A stretch of 62,914 nt of DNA from assembly GCF_002086125.1 (NCBI RefSeq), contig NZ_MVHG01000023.1:1-62914 (forward strand), read 5' to 3'. The DNA is from Mycobacterium arosiense ATCC BAA-1401 = DSM 45069 (GTDB lineage Bacteria; Actinomycetota; Actinomycetes; Mycobacteriales; Mycobacteriaceae). The notes under the pieces are model-generated. The model saw only the letters and a list, made by a program, of their open reading frames with translations. It was not told where the DNA came from and did not search any database. Of this stretch, positions 37,114-46,561 are shown piece by piece. Position 1 is the stretch's first letter; each line of letters starts with the position of its first letter. A program made the translations under genes and the position numbers.

Positions 37114-38007
37114 ATGTCGAACCAACAGCAAGCGGACCGGATGACGTCGGGCAAGGGATTCATCGCGGCACTGGACCAGAGCGGCGGTTCGACGCCCAAA
37201 GCGCTGCGCCTCTATGGCATCCAGGACGACGCGTACTCCTCCGACACGGAGATGTTCGACCTCATTCACCAGATGCGCTCGCGGATCATCACGTCCCCGG
37301 CGTTCACCGGTGACCGTGTGCTGGCCGCGATCCTGTTCGAGCAGACCATGGACCGCGAAATCGCCGGCAAGCCGTCGACCACCTACCTGTGGGAGACCAA
37401 GGGCGTGGTGCCGATCCTCAAGATCGACAAGGGCCTGGCGGACGCGTCCGACGACGTTCAGCTGATGAAGCCGATCCCGGGCCTCGACGAACTGCTGGAC
37501 CGGGCCGCCGGCCTAGGTGTCTTCGGGACCAAGGAGCGGTCGGTGATCGGCGGCGCCAACGCCGAGGGCATCGCCGCCGTGGTCGCCCAGCAGTTCGAGC
37601 TGGCCCACCAGGTGCTCTCGCACGGCCTGGTGCCCATCATCGAACCCGAAGTCACCATCTCGATCTCGGACAAGGCCGCGGCCGAAACCATCTTGCGCGA
37701 CGAGATCACCAAACAACTCGAGAACGTGCCCGAGGGTCAGCGCGTGATGCTCAAGCTGAGCCTGCCCACCGAGGTCAACTTCTACCGCCCCCTGATCGAG
37801 CACCCGAAGGTGATGCGGGTGGTCGCCCTGTCCGGTGGCTACTCCCGCGAGGAAGCCAACGACCTGCTGGCCAAGAACACCGGCCTGATCGCCAGCTTCA
37901 GCCGAGCGCTCACCGAGGGGTTGACCGTCGACCAGTCCGACGAGCAGTTCAACGCCACCCTGGACAAGGCGATCCAGTCCATCTACGACGCTTCGGTGGC
38001 CGGCTGA
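37114..38007 (+). CDS. Class I fructose-bisphosphate aldolase
   Basis: The 297-residue product matches the bacterial class I aldolase family (about 296 aa) that cleaves fructose 1,6-bisphosphate through a Schiff base. Key segments are FIAALDQSGGSTPKAL near residue 17, ILKIDKG (101-107) and VMLKLSLPTE, in which Lys214 is the likely Schiff-base lysine. I chose ATG 37114, preceded by GGGAGA, rather than the in-frame ATG at 37078. Many mycobacteria rely on the class II metal enzyme, so this is probably an additional aldolase. It ends 1 bp before the convergent DUF190 gene. Confidence 0.92.
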   Translation: MSNQQQADRMTSGKGFIAALDQSGGSTPKALRLYGIQDDAYSSDTEMFDLIHQMRSRIITSPAFTGDRVLAAILFEQTMDREIAGKPSTTYLWETKGVVPILKIDKGLADASDDVQLMKPIPGLDELLDRAAGLGVFGTKERSVIGGANAEGIAAVVAQQFELAHQVLSHGLVPIIEPEVTISISDKAAAETILRDEITKQLENVPEGQRVMLKLSLPTEVNFYRPLIEHPKVMRVVALSGGYSREEANDLLAKNTGLIASFSRALTEGLTVDQSDEQFNATLDKAIQSIYDASVAG

Positions 38008-38008
38008 A

Positions 38009-39085
38009 CTAGTAGCGGTGCCGGCCCATGCGCGTGGGCCCGGAGTCGCCGTCGTCAGAGACCAACGCGGGCACCATCTCGCTGGTCACCAAACCCTCGT
38101 CTCGGGTCACTTCGTCGACGATGGCGAAGGCTTCGGCGATGTTGGCCGGGGTATCGATCACGACGGTGACGACGGGCACCCGCCGGGTCAGCGAGAACAG
38201 TCCGTCGCCGTGGGGCGGGTGGTCGCCATGAAAGCCCCAAACGCCGCGCAGCACGGTCGCACCGTCAACGGTCCTGGCTCGGCGCAGCCGCTGGACGATC
38301 GCACGGTGTATCGGCACGCCCTCGTGGTGCGCCGACTCCGAGGTATAGATCGTCAGCTGCTGAAACAGCGGCAGGCCGCGCTCGTCGACGCCGGGCAGGG
38401 CGTGCGGTCGCTCCAGAGCGTGGCCGTCGCGCTTGCACACCTGGACCCGTTCGATAGTGAACAGCGGCCTGCGCAGTAGTTCGCCGAGTTCCGGTAGCAC
38501 CCGACCGATGCGCTCGCCGGACCCGACGACCACGATCATCATCGGCACGTCGGCGTTGCGGCCAAAGAAGTTCGCGCGCTGGCGCTTTCCGTGTGCGACC
38601 CCGTCCACCCCGAGCAAGACCGTGGCGCCGGCCAGGCCGCGCCGGTGCATCAAATCGCACAGGGCGATGTAGGCGGGCGAGCCGTTGACGCGCTGCTTTC
38701 GGCCGACGTAGATCGTCAACTTGACGGCGTCGTGCAGGTCTTCTTCGGGCAGTCGCGGCGACCCGATGCCATCGTGCAGCAGCCGAGCACGCTCCAGGGT
38801 GACCAGGCCTCGCTGCTTGACGCTCAGCACCGGGTCGAGCAAGGTCTCGATCTTCGCCCGTGTGTCGACCGCGATGATCGCCACGGGCGGGTCCTCGGAC
38901 AACGTCAGGGACTGGTCGGTACGCAAGTAGTGGCCGGTGCCGAACCCCCCGATGCCGCGCAGCAGGACGCCGCAAGCGATCCGGTGCCGCGCATACAAGC
39001 CGAGCAACACATCGGAGACGAAGCTGTCCCCGGTGCGCCTCCGCTCGGCCAGATAGGTGGTGAGCTTCAGGCAATCGTCGTCCAT
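38009..39085 (-). CDS. Triple DUF190 protein (Rv3071-like)
   Basis: The 358-residue product is built of three tandem DUF190 domains of about 100 residues, each starting with a K/Q-L-T-x-Y strand (CLKLTTYLAERRR; AVKLTIYVGRKQR; QQLTIYTSESAHH) and carrying a T-V-L-x-G-V/I motif and a P-V/M-x-I/V-x-V-V strand. DUF190 has a PII-like ferredoxin fold and is often found beside fluoride exporter CrcB. M. tuberculosis Rv3071 has the same three-domain size next to crcB. No crcB is adjacent here. I chose ATG 39085 over an earlier start at 39133. Confidence 0.85.
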   Translation of the reverse strand: MDDDCLKLTTYLAERRRTGDSFVSDVLLGLYARHRIACGVLLRGIGGFGTGHYLRTDQSLTLSEDPPVAIIAVDTRAKIETLLDPVLSVKQRGLVTLERARLLHDGIGSPRLPEEDLHDAVKLTIYVGRKQRVNGSPAYIALCDLMHRRGLAGATVLLGVDGVAHGKRQRANFFGRNADVPMMIVVVGSGERIGRVLPELGELLRRPLFTIERVQVCKRDGHALERPHALPGVDERGLPLFQQLTIYTSESAHHEGVPIHRAIVQRLRRARTVDGATVLRGVWGFHGDHPPHGDGLFSLTRRVPVVTVVIDTPANIAEAFAIVDEVTRDEGLVTSEMVPALVSDDGDSGPTRMGRHRY

Positions 39086-39308
39086 CGCCGCTCCCGTCGC
39101 CCTGGCGCCGAGCCTACCGGTTGCAGACGTCAAGCGCCGCAGCGGTGTTCGGTGCGGCGTACCTCAGCGCAGCTGTTCGGTCGGGACGCTGTAGCGGTCC
39201 TGGTAAGCGCCCACTCGTTCACGCACCTCGGCGGCGTGCAGCCTCTCACAGTTGTGGTTGCGAATTGGCCACGCCGACAGGGCCATCCGACGCCCCTGCA
39301 CGCGACGG

Positions 39309-39905
39309 TCAGCCCGCGGTGAGCGCTGCCACGATGAGCCGGGTGGTGCGCTCGGCTCGCCGGCGCGAGTAGGGCTGGGCGCCGGACAGGATCGGATACA
39401 CCACCCCGCCGACGATTGCGTCCGCGGCCGACTCGGCGATGGTCTCGTTGATGCCGTCGGCCATGAGCCGGGTCCGCACGCTGTCGTGAAGGGGCGCGCT
39501 GAATCCGGCGTGCAGCTTGACGGCGGTGTCCTCGTGCTCCATGCAGGCTACGGTCAGCGTGCGCAGCATGGCCGAACCGCGCGGCGTCGTCAGGCTGGCG
39601 AACAACTTGCCAACCCAGCCCACCAGGTCGGCGGCCAGGTTGCCGCTGTGGTTCACCGACGCGAGCAGCTTGTCGGCGTCTTCGAGCATGACGTCGGCGA
39701 CGAGCGCGGGGCGAGTGGGCCACCATCGGTAGATGGTCTGCTTGCCCACGCCGGCGCGCGCGGCGACCGCCTCGATGGTAAGCCCGTCGAAGCCGCGCTC
39801 GAGCAGCAGTTCCCGCGTGGCCGTGACGATCGCCGTGCGAGACTTCTCGCTGCGTCTCCGAGGCGAGCCCGCCGGTGCGTTCGCCGCGCCGAGATCGGTT
39901 GGCAT
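39309..39905 (-). CDS. TetR-family regulator of the acyl-CoA cluster
   Basis: The 198-residue product has an N-terminal TetR helix-turn-helix ([20 protein letters not shown]) and an all-helical ligand-binding domain. I chose the ATG at 39905; the frame stays open to 40400, but that part is antisense to the divergent dehydrogenase gene. The 171-bp divergent spacer contains a 13-bp palindrome that is repeated exactly at 53219, 5' of the ligase gene. It is thus the best candidate repressor for both units, with an acyl-CoA or related effector. The palindrome being its site is inferred. Confidence 0.9.
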   Translation of the reverse strand: MPTDLGAANAPAGSPRRRSEKSRTAIVTATRELLLERGFDGLTIEAVAARAGVGKQTIYRWWPTRPALVADVMLEDADKLLASVNHSGNLAADLVGWVGKLFASLTTPRGSAMLRTLTVACMEHEDTAVKLHAGFSAPLHDSVRTRLMADGINETIAESAADAIVGGVVYPILSGAQPYSRRRAERTTRLIVAALTAG

Positions 39906-39965
39906 CTGGTGGTCCTCGCTTCTGCGAACTCCGATCGAAAGCCCTTCGCCGGGGATCGGGCGCGC

Positions 39966-40021
39966 TTTACATATCCCGATTCGCCCCGGTAGGCTGCCAC
40001 AAGACGAGACGGTCCGTCTTG
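39966..40021 (+). promoter_or_regulatory. Promoter and TetR operator, acyl-CoA dehydrogenase operon
   Basis: A -35 box TTTACA (39966-39971), 18-bp spacer and -10 box TAGGCT (39990-39995) precede the dehydrogenase GTG by about 80 bp. The palindrome AGACGG-T-CCGTCT lies at 40007-40019, just downstream of the -10 over the expected start site, where a bound repressor would block initiation. The surrounding 18 bases (40003-40020) recur identically at 53215-53232. Confidence 0.65.
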
Positions 40022-40076
40022 TAGCGAAAGGATAGCAGTCGGTGCGGCCAACGCCAGTTATCTCTCGGCCGTCCTC

Positions 40077-42299
40077 GTGAGTCTGGGACTGAGTCCGGAG
40101 CAGCAGGAGCTCAGCGACGCCGTCGGACAATTCGCCGCCCGGCATGCGCCGATCGCCGCCACGCGCGGCAGCTTCGACGACCTCGCGGCGGGCAGCGTGC
40201 CCGGATGGTGGGATGCTCTGGTCGCCAACGGGTTCCACGCCGTGCATCTGCCCGAAGCCCTCGGCGGCCAAGGTGGAGAACTGATCGACGCCGCATGCGT
40301 TCTGGAATCGGCGGGCATCGCGCTGCTCCCCGGTCCGCTGCTGCCGACCGTCTGCGCCGGAGCCGCGGCACTGCTCGCCGATCCGACGCCGGGCGCGCAA
40401 TCATTCCTCCGGGAGCTGGCGACGGGCGCCACCGCGACGATCGTGCTGCCCGAAGACGGCTTTTCGGCGCGACGCGACGGCGGCGACTGGCGGATCAGCG
40501 GCGCGTCAAACATCACCCTGGGGGTGTGCGCGGCGCGTACGATCCTGCTCGGTGCCCCTACCGATGACGGCGACGTCGTCTGGGCGCTGGTGGACACCGA
40601 AACCCCCACGGCCACGGTCGAACCCGTATCCGGCACCGACCTCGTCGCCGACGCCGGCATCCTCCGGCTCGACGACCACCGCGTCACCGATACCGAGGCG
40701 CTCACCGGCCTCGACCCCGAGCGCGCCCGCTGTGTGGTGGTGGGTCTCGTCGCCAGCATGACCGCCGGCATCGTTGCGTGGTGCCTGCAGGCCGTCACCG
40801 CGCACCTACGCGTCCGCGAGCAGTTCGGCAAGGTGATCGGCACCTTCCAGGCCCTGCAGCACAACGCGGCAATGCTGTTGGTCAGCAGCGAATTGGCCAC
40901 CGCGGCTGCGTGGGACGCGGTCCGCGCTGTCGACGAATCACTCGATCAGCACCGGATCGCCGCGGCCGGGGCGGCCGTGATTGCGATCTCGCCCACCCCG
41001 GACCTGGTGCTCGACGCGCTGACGATGCTCGGCGCCATCGGTTTCACCTGGGAACACGACGTGCACCTGTACTGGCGGCGGGCCATCAGTCTGGCGGGAT
41101 CGATAGGCCCGGCTAACCGCTGGGCGCGACGGCTGGGGGAGCTCACGTGCACCCAGACGCGCGACATGTCGGTGAATCTCGGCGACGCGGAGGCCGAATT
41201 CCGTTCCTGGGTGGCCGAAACACTGGATGCGGCCCTGCAATTGAGCAACGACAAACCCGCACCGCACGGCGACTACGCGGACCAGGCATCGGGTCCGCAG
41301 CGCACGTTGATCGCCGAGGCCGGTCTGATCGCGCCGCACTGGCCGGCGCCGTGGGGCGTGGATGCGGGCCCGTTGAAGCAGCTCATCATCGACGAGGAGT
41401 TCGCCAAGCGACCCGGGCTGGTTCGGCCGTCGCTGAACATCGCCGAGTGGATTCTGCCCTCCGTGCTGGCCGCCGCGCCAAAAGAGCTGCAGGAGAAGCT
41501 GATTCCACCGACCCAACGCGGCGACATTCATTGGTGCCAGCTGTTCAGCGAGCCGGGAGCCGGTTCCGACCTCGCGTCGCTGGCCACCCGGGCCACCAAG
41601 GTCGACGGCGGCTGGCGGATCAACGGCCACAAGATTTGGACGTCGCTGGCCCAATACGCCGACCTGGGCGCGCTACTCGCACGCACCGACCCCGAAGCCG
41701 GCAAGCACCGCGGCATCGGTTATTTCATCCTCGATATGCGTTCCCCCGGGGTCGAGATCCAGCCGATCAAGACGGCCACCGGGCAGGCACACTTCAACGA
41801 GGTGTTCCTCAACGACGTCTTTGTCCCCGACGAGATGCTGCTGGGTGGTCCGACCGACGGTTGGAGCCTCGCGATCGCCACGATGGCCGAAGAGCGCACG
41901 GCGATCGGCGGATACGTCAAATTCGACCGGGCCGTCGCGCTGCGCCGGCTCGCCGCGAAACCCGGCCCCGATCGTGACGACGTGTTGCGCGAACTCGGCG
42001 AGTTGGACGCCTACACCAACGCGATCAGGGCGCTCGGGGTGCGCGAAACCATTCGGCTACTCGACGGCCAGGCGTCCGGCCCGGCGTCCAGCATCGCCAA
42101 GGTTGCGATGAATGTGCTGCTGCGACGCACCTTCCAGGCCACGCTGCAGCTCACCGGGCAGGTCGCAATGGTCGACGACCCCGGCGCTGCGGTGGTGGAA
42201 CCCTACTTGCACCTGCCCGCCGAGCTGATCGGCGGTGGCACGAGGGAGATCCAGCTGAACATCATCGCGCAGATGATCCTCGGACTGCCCCGAAAGTAG
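40077..42299 (+). CDS. Two-domain acyl-CoA dehydrogenase (FadE type)
   Basis: The 740-residue product is two acyl-CoA dehydrogenase domains in one chain. Domain 1 (about 1-350) keeps [20 protein letters not shown] but has a short middle part. Domain 2 (about 360-740) has the flavin/substrate motif [19 protein letters not shown] and a C-terminal [15 protein letters not shown]. The Glu of the medium-chain type YEGTSEIQ motif is replaced by Gly there; a Glu in [10 protein letters not shown] could serve instead. Mycobacterial steroid catabolism uses similar paired or fused FadEs for branched or ring acyl-CoAs. It starts at GTG and leads an operon with the thiolase-like and DUF35 genes. Confidence 0.9.
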   Translation: MSLGLSPEQQELSDAVGQFAARHAPIAATRGSFDDLAAGSVPGWWDALVANGFHAVHLPEALGGQGGELIDAACVLESAGIALLPGPLLPTVCAGAAALLADPTPGAQSFLRELATGATATIVLPEDGFSARRDGGDWRISGASNITLGVCAARTILLGAPTDDGDVVWALVDTETPTATVEPVSGTDLVADAGILRLDDHRVTDTEALTGLDPERARCVVVGLVASMTAGIVAWCLQAVTAHLRVREQFGKVIGTFQALQHNAAMLLVSSELATAAAWDAVRAVDESLDQHRIAAAGAAVIAISPTPDLVLDALTMLGAIGFTWEHDVHLYWRRAISLAGSIGPANRWARRLGELTCTQTRDMSVNLGDAEAEFRSWVAETLDAALQLSNDKPAPHGDYADQASGPQRTLIAEAGLIAPHWPAPWGVDAGPLKQLIIDEEFAKRPGLVRPSLNIAEWILPSVLAAAPKELQEKLIPPTQRGDIHWCQLFSEPGAGSDLASLATRATKVDGGWRINGHKIWTSLAQYADLGALLARTDPEAGKHRGIGYFILDMRSPGVEIQPIKTATGQAHFNEVFLNDVFVPDEMLLGGPTDGWSLAIATMAEERTAIGGYVKFDRAVALRRLAAKPGPDRDDVLRELGELDAYTNAIRALGVRETIRLLDGQASGPASSIAKVAMNVLLRRTFQATLQLTGQVAMVDDPGAAVVEPYLHLPAELIGGGTREIQLNIIAQMILGLPRK

Positions 42300-42307
42300 G
42301 ACACGGC

Positions 42308-43516
42308 ATGGGATTACGCGGAGAAGCCGCGATCGTCGGATACGTCGAGCTGCCGCCCGAGCGGCTCAATAAGGCCTCGCCCGCGCCGTTCGTCCTCGAA
42401 CAGTGGGCGGAGCTGAGCGCCGCCGCGCTCGAGGATGCCGGCCTGCCGGGAGATGTCGTCAACGGCATCGTCGCGTCACACCTGGCCGAGTCGGAGATCT
42501 TCGTCCCCTCCACCATCGCCGAATACCTGGGCGTGGGCGCGAGATTCGCCGAGCATGTGGATCTGGGCGGGGCCAGCGCCGCGGCCATGGTGTGGCGCGC
42601 GGCGGCGGCCATCGAGCTGGGGATCTGCGACGCGGTCCTGTGCGCGCTGCCCGCCCGCTACATCACGCCCTCATCCAAGAAGAAGCCCCGGCCCATGGTC
42701 GACGCCATGTTCTTCGGCTCGTCGAGCAACCAATACGGCTCGCCCCAAGCCGAATTCGAGATCCCCTACGGCAACCTCGGCCAGAACGGACCGTACGGCC
42801 AGGTGGCTCAGCGCTACGCCGCGGTCTACGGCTACGACGAGCGCGCGATGGCCAAGATCGTCGTCGACCAGCGGGTCAACGCCAATCACACCGACGGCGC
42901 GATCTGGAAAGACAAGCCGCTGACCGTCGACGACGTGCTCGCCAGCCCGGTCATCGCCGACCCGCTGCACATGCTCGAGATCGTCATGCCCTGCGTCGGG
43001 GGCGCCGCGGTCGTCGTCGCCAGCGCGGACGTCGCCAAGCGGTCACGCAATCGCCCGGTGTGGATCAAGGGATTCGGCGAACACGTCCCGTTCAAGACTC
43101 CGACATATGCAGAGGATCTGCTGCACACCCCGATCGCCGCCGCGGCCGAGACCGCATTCGCCATGATCGGTCTGAGCCGCGAACAGATGGACATGGTGTC
43201 GATCTATGACTGCTACACCATCACCGTGCTGCTCTCCCTGGAAGATGCCGGCTTCTGCGAGAAGGGTAAGGGCATGGAATTCGTCGCCAACCATGACCTG
43301 ACCTTCCGCGGCGACTTTCCGCTCAACACCGCGGGCGGGCAATTGGGCTTCGGCCAAGCGGGTTTGGCCGGCGGAATGCACCATGTCTGCGACGCCACCC
43401 GCCAGATCATGGGTCGCGCGGGTGCCGCGCAGGTCCGCGACTGCAACCGGGCGTTCGTGTCCGGCAACGGGGGCATCTTGTCCGAGCAGACGACGCTGAT
43501 CCTGCAAGGGGACTGA
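42308..43516 (+). CDS. Thiolase-like lipid-transfer protein, Cys-less (Ltp2-like retro-aldolase candidate)
   Basis: The 402-residue product has the thiolase fold of SCP-x/Ltp proteins. At the place of the nucleophilic Cys it reads HVDLGGASAAAMVWRA with no Cys, so ordinary thiolysis is unlikely. A Tyr-rich motif SIYDCYTITVLLSLEDAGF and a Gly-rich end (CNRAFVSGNGGILSEQTTLI) are kept. The steroid enzyme Ltp2, also Cys-less, cleaves a hydroxyacyl-CoA by retro-aldol reaction with a DUF35 partner; the next gene encodes such a partner. It begins 8 bp after the dehydrogenase stop. Confidence 0.85.
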   Translation: MGLRGEAAIVGYVELPPERLNKASPAPFVLEQWAELSAAALEDAGLPGDVVNGIVASHLAESEIFVPSTIAEYLGVGARFAEHVDLGGASAAAMVWRAAAAIELGICDAVLCALPARYITPSSKKKPRPMVDAMFFGSSSNQYGSPQAEFEIPYGNLGQNGPYGQVAQRYAAVYGYDERAMAKIVVDQRVNANHTDGAIWKDKPLTVDDVLASPVIADPLHMLEIVMPCVGGAAVVVASADVAKRSRNRPVWIKGFGEHVPFKTPTYAEDLLHTPIAAAAETAFAMIGLSREQMDMVSIYDCYTITVLLSLEDAGFCEKGKGMEFVANHDLTFRGDFPLNTAGGQLGFGQAGLAGGMHHVCDATRQIMGRAGAAQVRDCNRAFVSGNGGILSEQTTLILQGD

Positions 43517-43519
43517 CCG

Positions 43520-43930
43520 ATGAAATTCGAACGACCCATGCCCGTCAAAACGCCTACCAGCGCGCCGTTTTGGGACGCGCTCGGCGAACATCGCATCGTC
43601 ATTCAGTATTCGCCGTCGTTACAGGCCTACGTGTTCTACCCACGGGTGCGCGCGCCGCGCACCCTGGCCGACGACCTGGAATGGCGCGAGATCTCCGGAC
43701 TGGGGACGCTCTACTCCTACACCGTCGCCCACCGGCCGGTCAGCCCGCATTTCGCCGACGCCGTCCCCCAGCTGCTCGCCATCGTCGAATGGGATGAGGG
43801 CCCACGGTTTTCCACCGAGATGATCAACGTCGACCCGGCCCGCCTCCAGATCGGGATGCGGGTGAAGCCCGTGTTCTGCGACTACCCGGAACACGAGGTC
43901 ACGCTGCTGCGCTACGAGCCTGCCGACTGA
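43520..43930 (+). CDS. DUF35 OB-fold protein lacking zinc ribbon
   Basis: The 136-residue product has the DUF35 plan: an N-terminal helix (TSAPFWDALGEHRIVIQY), then an OB-fold acyl-CoA-binding part (GTLYSYTVAHRPVSPHFAD, PQLLAIVEWDEGPRF, IGMRVKPVF). The usual four Cys rubredoxin-like ribbon between them is missing; the region reads SPSLQAYVFYPRVRAPRT. DUF35 proteins pair with Cys-less thiolase-like enzymes. It starts 3 bp after that gene. Confidence 0.85.
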   Translation: MKFERPMPVKTPTSAPFWDALGEHRIVIQYSPSLQAYVFYPRVRAPRTLADDLEWREISGLGTLYSYTVAHRPVSPHFADAVPQLLAIVEWDEGPRFSTEMINVDPARLQIGMRVKPVFCDYPEHEVTLLRYEPAD

Positions 43931-43931
43931 G

Positions 43932-44933
43932 CTACGTCGACGACCGCACCACCAGGTGGGCGATGTCGGTCAGCTCCGGCGACGGCGGGGCGGGGTGCCC
44001 CAGCCGCTCGAATACGGCGGCGAGGGCGGCGTCGGCGACCGCGCACGGATCGAATTGCACGGTGGTCAGTTGCGGAGTGCTCACCATGCCCATCGGGCTG
44101 GCGTCGACGCCCATCACCGCTAAGTCCCCGGGACAGCGCAGCCGTGCTTGGTGGATACCGTAGAGGACCAGGCAGGCGATCTCGTCGCTCTGGGCGCACA
44201 CCGCGGTCACCCCGTCGCCCACCCAGCGGGTGACGACATCGGCGGCGTTGTCCAGGGTGACCTCGTCGCTGCGCACCGGCGGCAGGTCGCGCAGTTGTGC
44301 CGCCCGTGAAACACCCTCGAACCAGTAGTCACCCAGCGGTCGCCACCGGGCAATCCCGGTGTAGGCGAACGCAATTCGCCGATGACCACGCTCGACCAGG
44401 TGCTCGACACGCATCTCACCGACCGACAGGTGCGGGTTTTTGAGCGCGGGCAATGTCCCGATCTCGATATGGGGGATGCCCGCCTTCGCCACCGCTTGAC
44501 GGGGCGCCGCACTCAGCGGGAAAAGGCTGGTGATCGCGACCGGGTCGAGATTTTCGATCGCGTCGACCACATGCTGGTCGTCGTCGGTCTCGAAGATCTG
44601 TACCTGAAGAAGACCCTCGCGCGCCAGTGCGGTGGTCATGTGGCTGCCGGCCTGCATTGGCATCTCGCCCACGGCCACGTGCGGAACCACGTAGAGCACC
44701 ACACCGCTTTTACCGCGCGCCAGGTTGCGCGCGGCGAGGTTGGGCCGATACCCCAGCAGTTTGGCCGCGCGGTACACCGCATCACGGGTTTCCGCTGAGA
44801 TACGCCGGCCCTGGGCGTTGTTCAGCACGTAACTGACCGTGGCGGTCGACACGCTGGCCAACCGGGCGACATCGGCGGTGGTCGGACGCGCAGCTTTGTT
44901 GTTGCTCAACTTCGCACCTTCCCGGCCGGTCAT
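43932..44933 (-). CDS. LacI-family transcriptional regulator
   Basis: The 333-residue product has a LacI helix-turn-helix (TTADVARLASVSTATVSYVL) with the hinge helix LAARNLARGKSG, and a periplasmic-binding-protein-like effector domain. The start could also be TTG at 44909, which has GGAAGG about 7 bp upstream. It is divergent from the amidohydrolase gene and converges on the DUF35 gene with 1 bp between stops. The 270-bp divergent spacer holds two related short palindromes, possible operators. Confidence 0.88.
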   Translation of the reverse strand: MTGREGAKLSNNKAARPTTADVARLASVSTATVSYVLNNAQGRRISAETRDAVYRAAKLLGYRPNLAARNLARGKSGVVLYVVPHVAVGEMPMQAGSHMTTALAREGLLQVQIFETDDDQHVVDAIENLDPVAITSLFPLSAAPRQAVAKAGIPHIEIGTLPALKNPHLSVGEMRVEHLVERGHRRIAFAYTGIARWRPLGDYWFEGVSRAAQLRDLPPVRSDEVTLDNAADVVTRWVGDGVTAVCAQSDEIACLVLYGIHQARLRCPGDLAVMGVDASPMGMVSTPQLTTVQFDPCAVADAALAAVFERLGHPAPPSPELTDIAHLVVRSST

Positions 44934-45009
44934 GCCCCATCGTGGCACGCGACGGCGGCGCGCATCGCGCCATACCGCGCGGAAGGTGAGCCGGCGGCGC
45001 CATGCTATG

Positions 45010-45176
45010 GACTAATAGTCGCTCTTTGAAGAGCAGCGGCGTGGACCCGCTGGCGGTGACGCGGCGCCGCCGCATGACTGGTTGCCGGCCGAACAGACAC
45101 AATTCGGGTCGTGGGCGCCACGGGCCGCAACCACGCGCTCGGTTGACACTGTGACTCACACCATTGTCTACTAGTC
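45010..45176. promoter_or_regulatory. Two related palindromes and a promoter, LacI/amidohydrolase spacer
   Basis: GACTAATAGTC (45010-45020) is a perfect palindrome around one base; GTCTACTAGTC (45166-45176) differs by one arm base, and both are followed by GCT. The second overlaps a -10-like TCTACT (45167-45172) that lies 18 bp after TTGACA (45143-45148). The amidohydrolase ATG follows at 45204. The arrangement suggests a repressor, perhaps the divergent LacI protein, covering its own and the amidohydrolase promoter. Confidence 0.5.
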
Positions 45177-45203
45177 GCTGACGGTGTGATCGAGGTGGGC
45201 GGC

Positions 45204-46559
45204 ATGCTTAAAGACGATCTGATTCTGATCAGCGTGGACGATCACATCGCCGAGCCCGCCGACATGTTCGAAGCCCACGTACCGACCGCCTATAAGGACA
45301 GAGCGCCGCGGGTGGTTCTCGAGCCCGACGGCATCCAGCAGTGGTACTACGGCGAGATCCGCGGGCGCAACATGGGCCTGAACGCCGTCGCGGGAAAACC
45401 GCGCGAGATGTACAACATCGACGCCTCACGTTACGACGAGATGCGGCCGGGCTGCTTCAACGTGGACGAGCGGGTGCGGGACATGAACGCCGGCGGACAG
45501 CTCGCGGGACTGAACTTTCCGAACTTCACCGGCTTCTCCGGCCAGGTCCTCAACCAGGGCCCCGACCGCGACACGAACCTGGTGATGATCAAGGCCTATA
45601 ACGACTGGCACGTCGACGAATGGTGCGGGGCATATCCGGGCCGGTTCATCCCATGCGGCATCCTGCCGTTGTTCGACGTGACCGAGGCCGCCAAGGAAGT
45701 CGGGCGCCTCGCCGCCAAGGGCTGCCACGCCGTCACATTCTCGGAGAACCCAGAAGCGTTGCAGATGCCCAGCATTCACACCAAATACTGGTATCCGCTG
45801 TTCGAGGCCGTCTGCGAACACAACACCGTGCTGTGCACCCATGTGGGGTCCGCGTCACGATCGCCCCAGGTGTCCACGGACGCCCCGCCCAGCGTGCAGA
45901 TGACCGCCTCGTCGATGATGAGCATGTTCACCTTCACCGAGCTCATCTGGGCGCAGTTCTGGGCCGACTTCCCGCAACTGAAGTTTTCGCTGACCGAGGG
46001 CGACGTCGGCTGGATTCCGTACTTCCTCTGGCGGGCCGAACACGTCTACAACCGTCACTCGGGTTGGACGCTGGCGAGCTTCCCGCCCGGTTACGACGGA
46101 CCCACCGATGTATTCAAGCGGCACTTCTACACCTGCTTCATCAGCGACAAAGTGGGCGTGCAGATCATGAACTGGTTCAACGAGGACATGCTGTGCTGGG
46201 AATCCGACTTCCCGCATTCCGACAGCAACTGGCCCTTCGCCCCGGAAGACATCATCGCCACCATGGGTCACCTCGACGACACGGTCATCGACAAGATCAC
46301 CCACGAGAACGCCATGGCCGCCTACTCGTTCGACCCGTTCCGGTACATCCCGAAAGACCATGCGCGGGCGGGCTATTTGCGCACGCAGGCCACCGACGTC
46401 GACGTGGTCACCCATGTCGGCCGCCAAGCCAGCCAGCGCGACCGCGACGCATGGACGCGGATGACCCAGTTCGCGCTGCAGGCCCAGGCCTCGGCGCAGG
46501 CGCCGGTGACGGCCGAGGCCACCGGCATCGCGGGCCGCGCCACCACACTGGGCAATTGA
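45204..46559 (+). CDS. Amidohydrolase-2 (ACMSD-like) metal hydrolase
   Basis: The 451-residue product is of the amidohydrolase-related family that includes ACMS decarboxylase and mycobacterial LigW/LpqH-unrelated TIM-barrel hydrolases. The first motif is SVDDHIAEP (D-x-H in place of H-x-H), then TVLCTHVGSAS with a metal His, and late CWESDFPHSDSNWP with the catalytic Asp. It would hydrolyse or decarboxylate a CoA-free or ring intermediate in the cytosol. I chose ATG 45204 over GTG 45186. It heads an operon with the CoA-transferase, 2 bp downstream. Confidence 0.87.
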   Translation: MLKDDLILISVDDHIAEPADMFEAHVPTAYKDRAPRVVLEPDGIQQWYYGEIRGRNMGLNAVAGKPREMYNIDASRYDEMRPGCFNVDERVRDMNAGGQLAGLNFPNFTGFSGQVLNQGPDRDTNLVMIKAYNDWHVDEWCGAYPGRFIPCGILPLFDVTEAAKEVGRLAAKGCHAVTFSENPEALQMPSIHTKYWYPLFEAVCEHNTVLCTHVGSASRSPQVSTDAPPSVQMTASSMMSMFTFTELIWAQFWADFPQLKFSLTEGDVGWIPYFLWRAEHVYNRHSGWTLASFPPGYDGPTDVFKRHFYTCFISDKVGVQIMNWFNEDMLCWESDFPHSDSNWPFAPEDIIATMGHLDDTVIDKITHENAMAAYSFDPFRYIPKDHARAGYLRTQATDVDVVTHVGRQASQRDRDAWTRMTQFALQAQASAQAPVTAEATGIAGRATTLGN

Positions 46560-46561
46560 GC

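Noticed and set aside
45620..46561. Long N-terminal extension of the double CoA-transferase frame
   Set aside because: It runs out of frame through the amidohydrolase gene and is not protein-like; GTG 46562 gives the family start.
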